Assembly: GCA_020025755.1 (NCBI GenBank)
Contig: JAHHRO010000025.1
Location: 1 to 33,302, forward strand
DNA: 33,302 nucleotides
Reading direction: 5' to 3'
DNA from: Butyricicoccus sp.
GTDB taxonomy: Bacteria > Bacillota > Clostridia > Oscillospirales > Butyricicoccaceae
Part shown: one piece after another, positions 33,268 to 33,302 of the stretch
Layout of the letters: each line of letters begins with the position of its first letter
Numbering within the stretch: the stretch's first letter is position 1
Notes under the pieces: generated by a model
Databases searched by the model: none
Seen by the model: only the letters and a program-made list of their open reading frames with translations
What the model was told of the DNA's origin: nothing
Position numbers and translations under genes: made by a program

Positions 33268-33302
33268 CTGGTTATTTGAATAATCAAACCAGCGAAGCTA
33301 AT

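Noticed and set aside
33010..33302. Short minus-strand peptide (MTAP..K..VIFDNLRA, 17 residues) in both small RNA copies
   Set aside because: Conservation is explained by the RNA hairpins; it is not hydrophobic like type I toxins and has no ribosome site.

Overview
The window looks like a chromosomal segment, close to the replication origin, of a spore-forming Gram-positive Firmicute. Medium GC, clostridial family features and SLH-anchored surface proteins point to the Oscillospiraceae/Butyricicoccaceae side of the Clostridia. This is inferred from gene content and protein style, not from a database match. Near-origin position is suggested by noc, soj and parB together with three parS-type sites (1680-1695, 8013-8028, 10221-10236).

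Layout. 1-759 has no convincing gene and carries short hairpin-forming repeats. 760-5446 holds noc and then a tight operon soj-parB-(membrane coiled-coil protein)-serS. 5544-7941 holds a TetR-family regulator and a PutP-type Na+/proline symporter, with a perfect 26-bp inverted repeat between them just upstream of the putP promoter. 8029-10081 is a minus-strand, translationally coupled three-gene operon (beta-sandwich protein, SpoIID-like/peptidoglycan-binding protein, small peptidoglycan-binding protein). None of the three has a signal peptide, and a sigma-E-like promoter precedes them, suggesting mother-cell expression during sporulation. 10367-13182 holds ftsH, a striking run of consecutive hairpins, and rubrerythrin with an 18-bp palindrome over its -35 box. 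asnB lies on the minus strand (13325-15157). It is followed by about 1.7 kb without a credible gene, a small Xre-type regulator with operator-like repeats, and glutamine-dependent NAD+ synthetase.

The right half (19.6-32.6 kb) is a surface-layer locus. Two giant secreted SLH proteins (1656 and 1629 aa) flank a WG-repeat/SLH protein. The two giant genes appear identical at the DNA level over about 1.63 kb (leader, signal peptide, SLH domains, first 525 codons). They then diverge, and converge again in a nearly identical 3' UTR and terminator. This is the architecture expected of a recombining or gene-converting S-layer cassette.

The last 650 bp contain what I consider the least explained structure. 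Eight copies of a 15-bp inverted repeat, TTCGA-N5-TCGAA (some degenerate, three overlapping at 9-bp steps), lie directly upstream of two tandem small RNA genes. Each RNA gene has a consensus TTGACA-17-TATACT promoter, a conserved hairpin and its own terminator. No coding function is visible there. The RNAs could be antitoxin-like or regulatory RNAs under the control of whatever binds the array.
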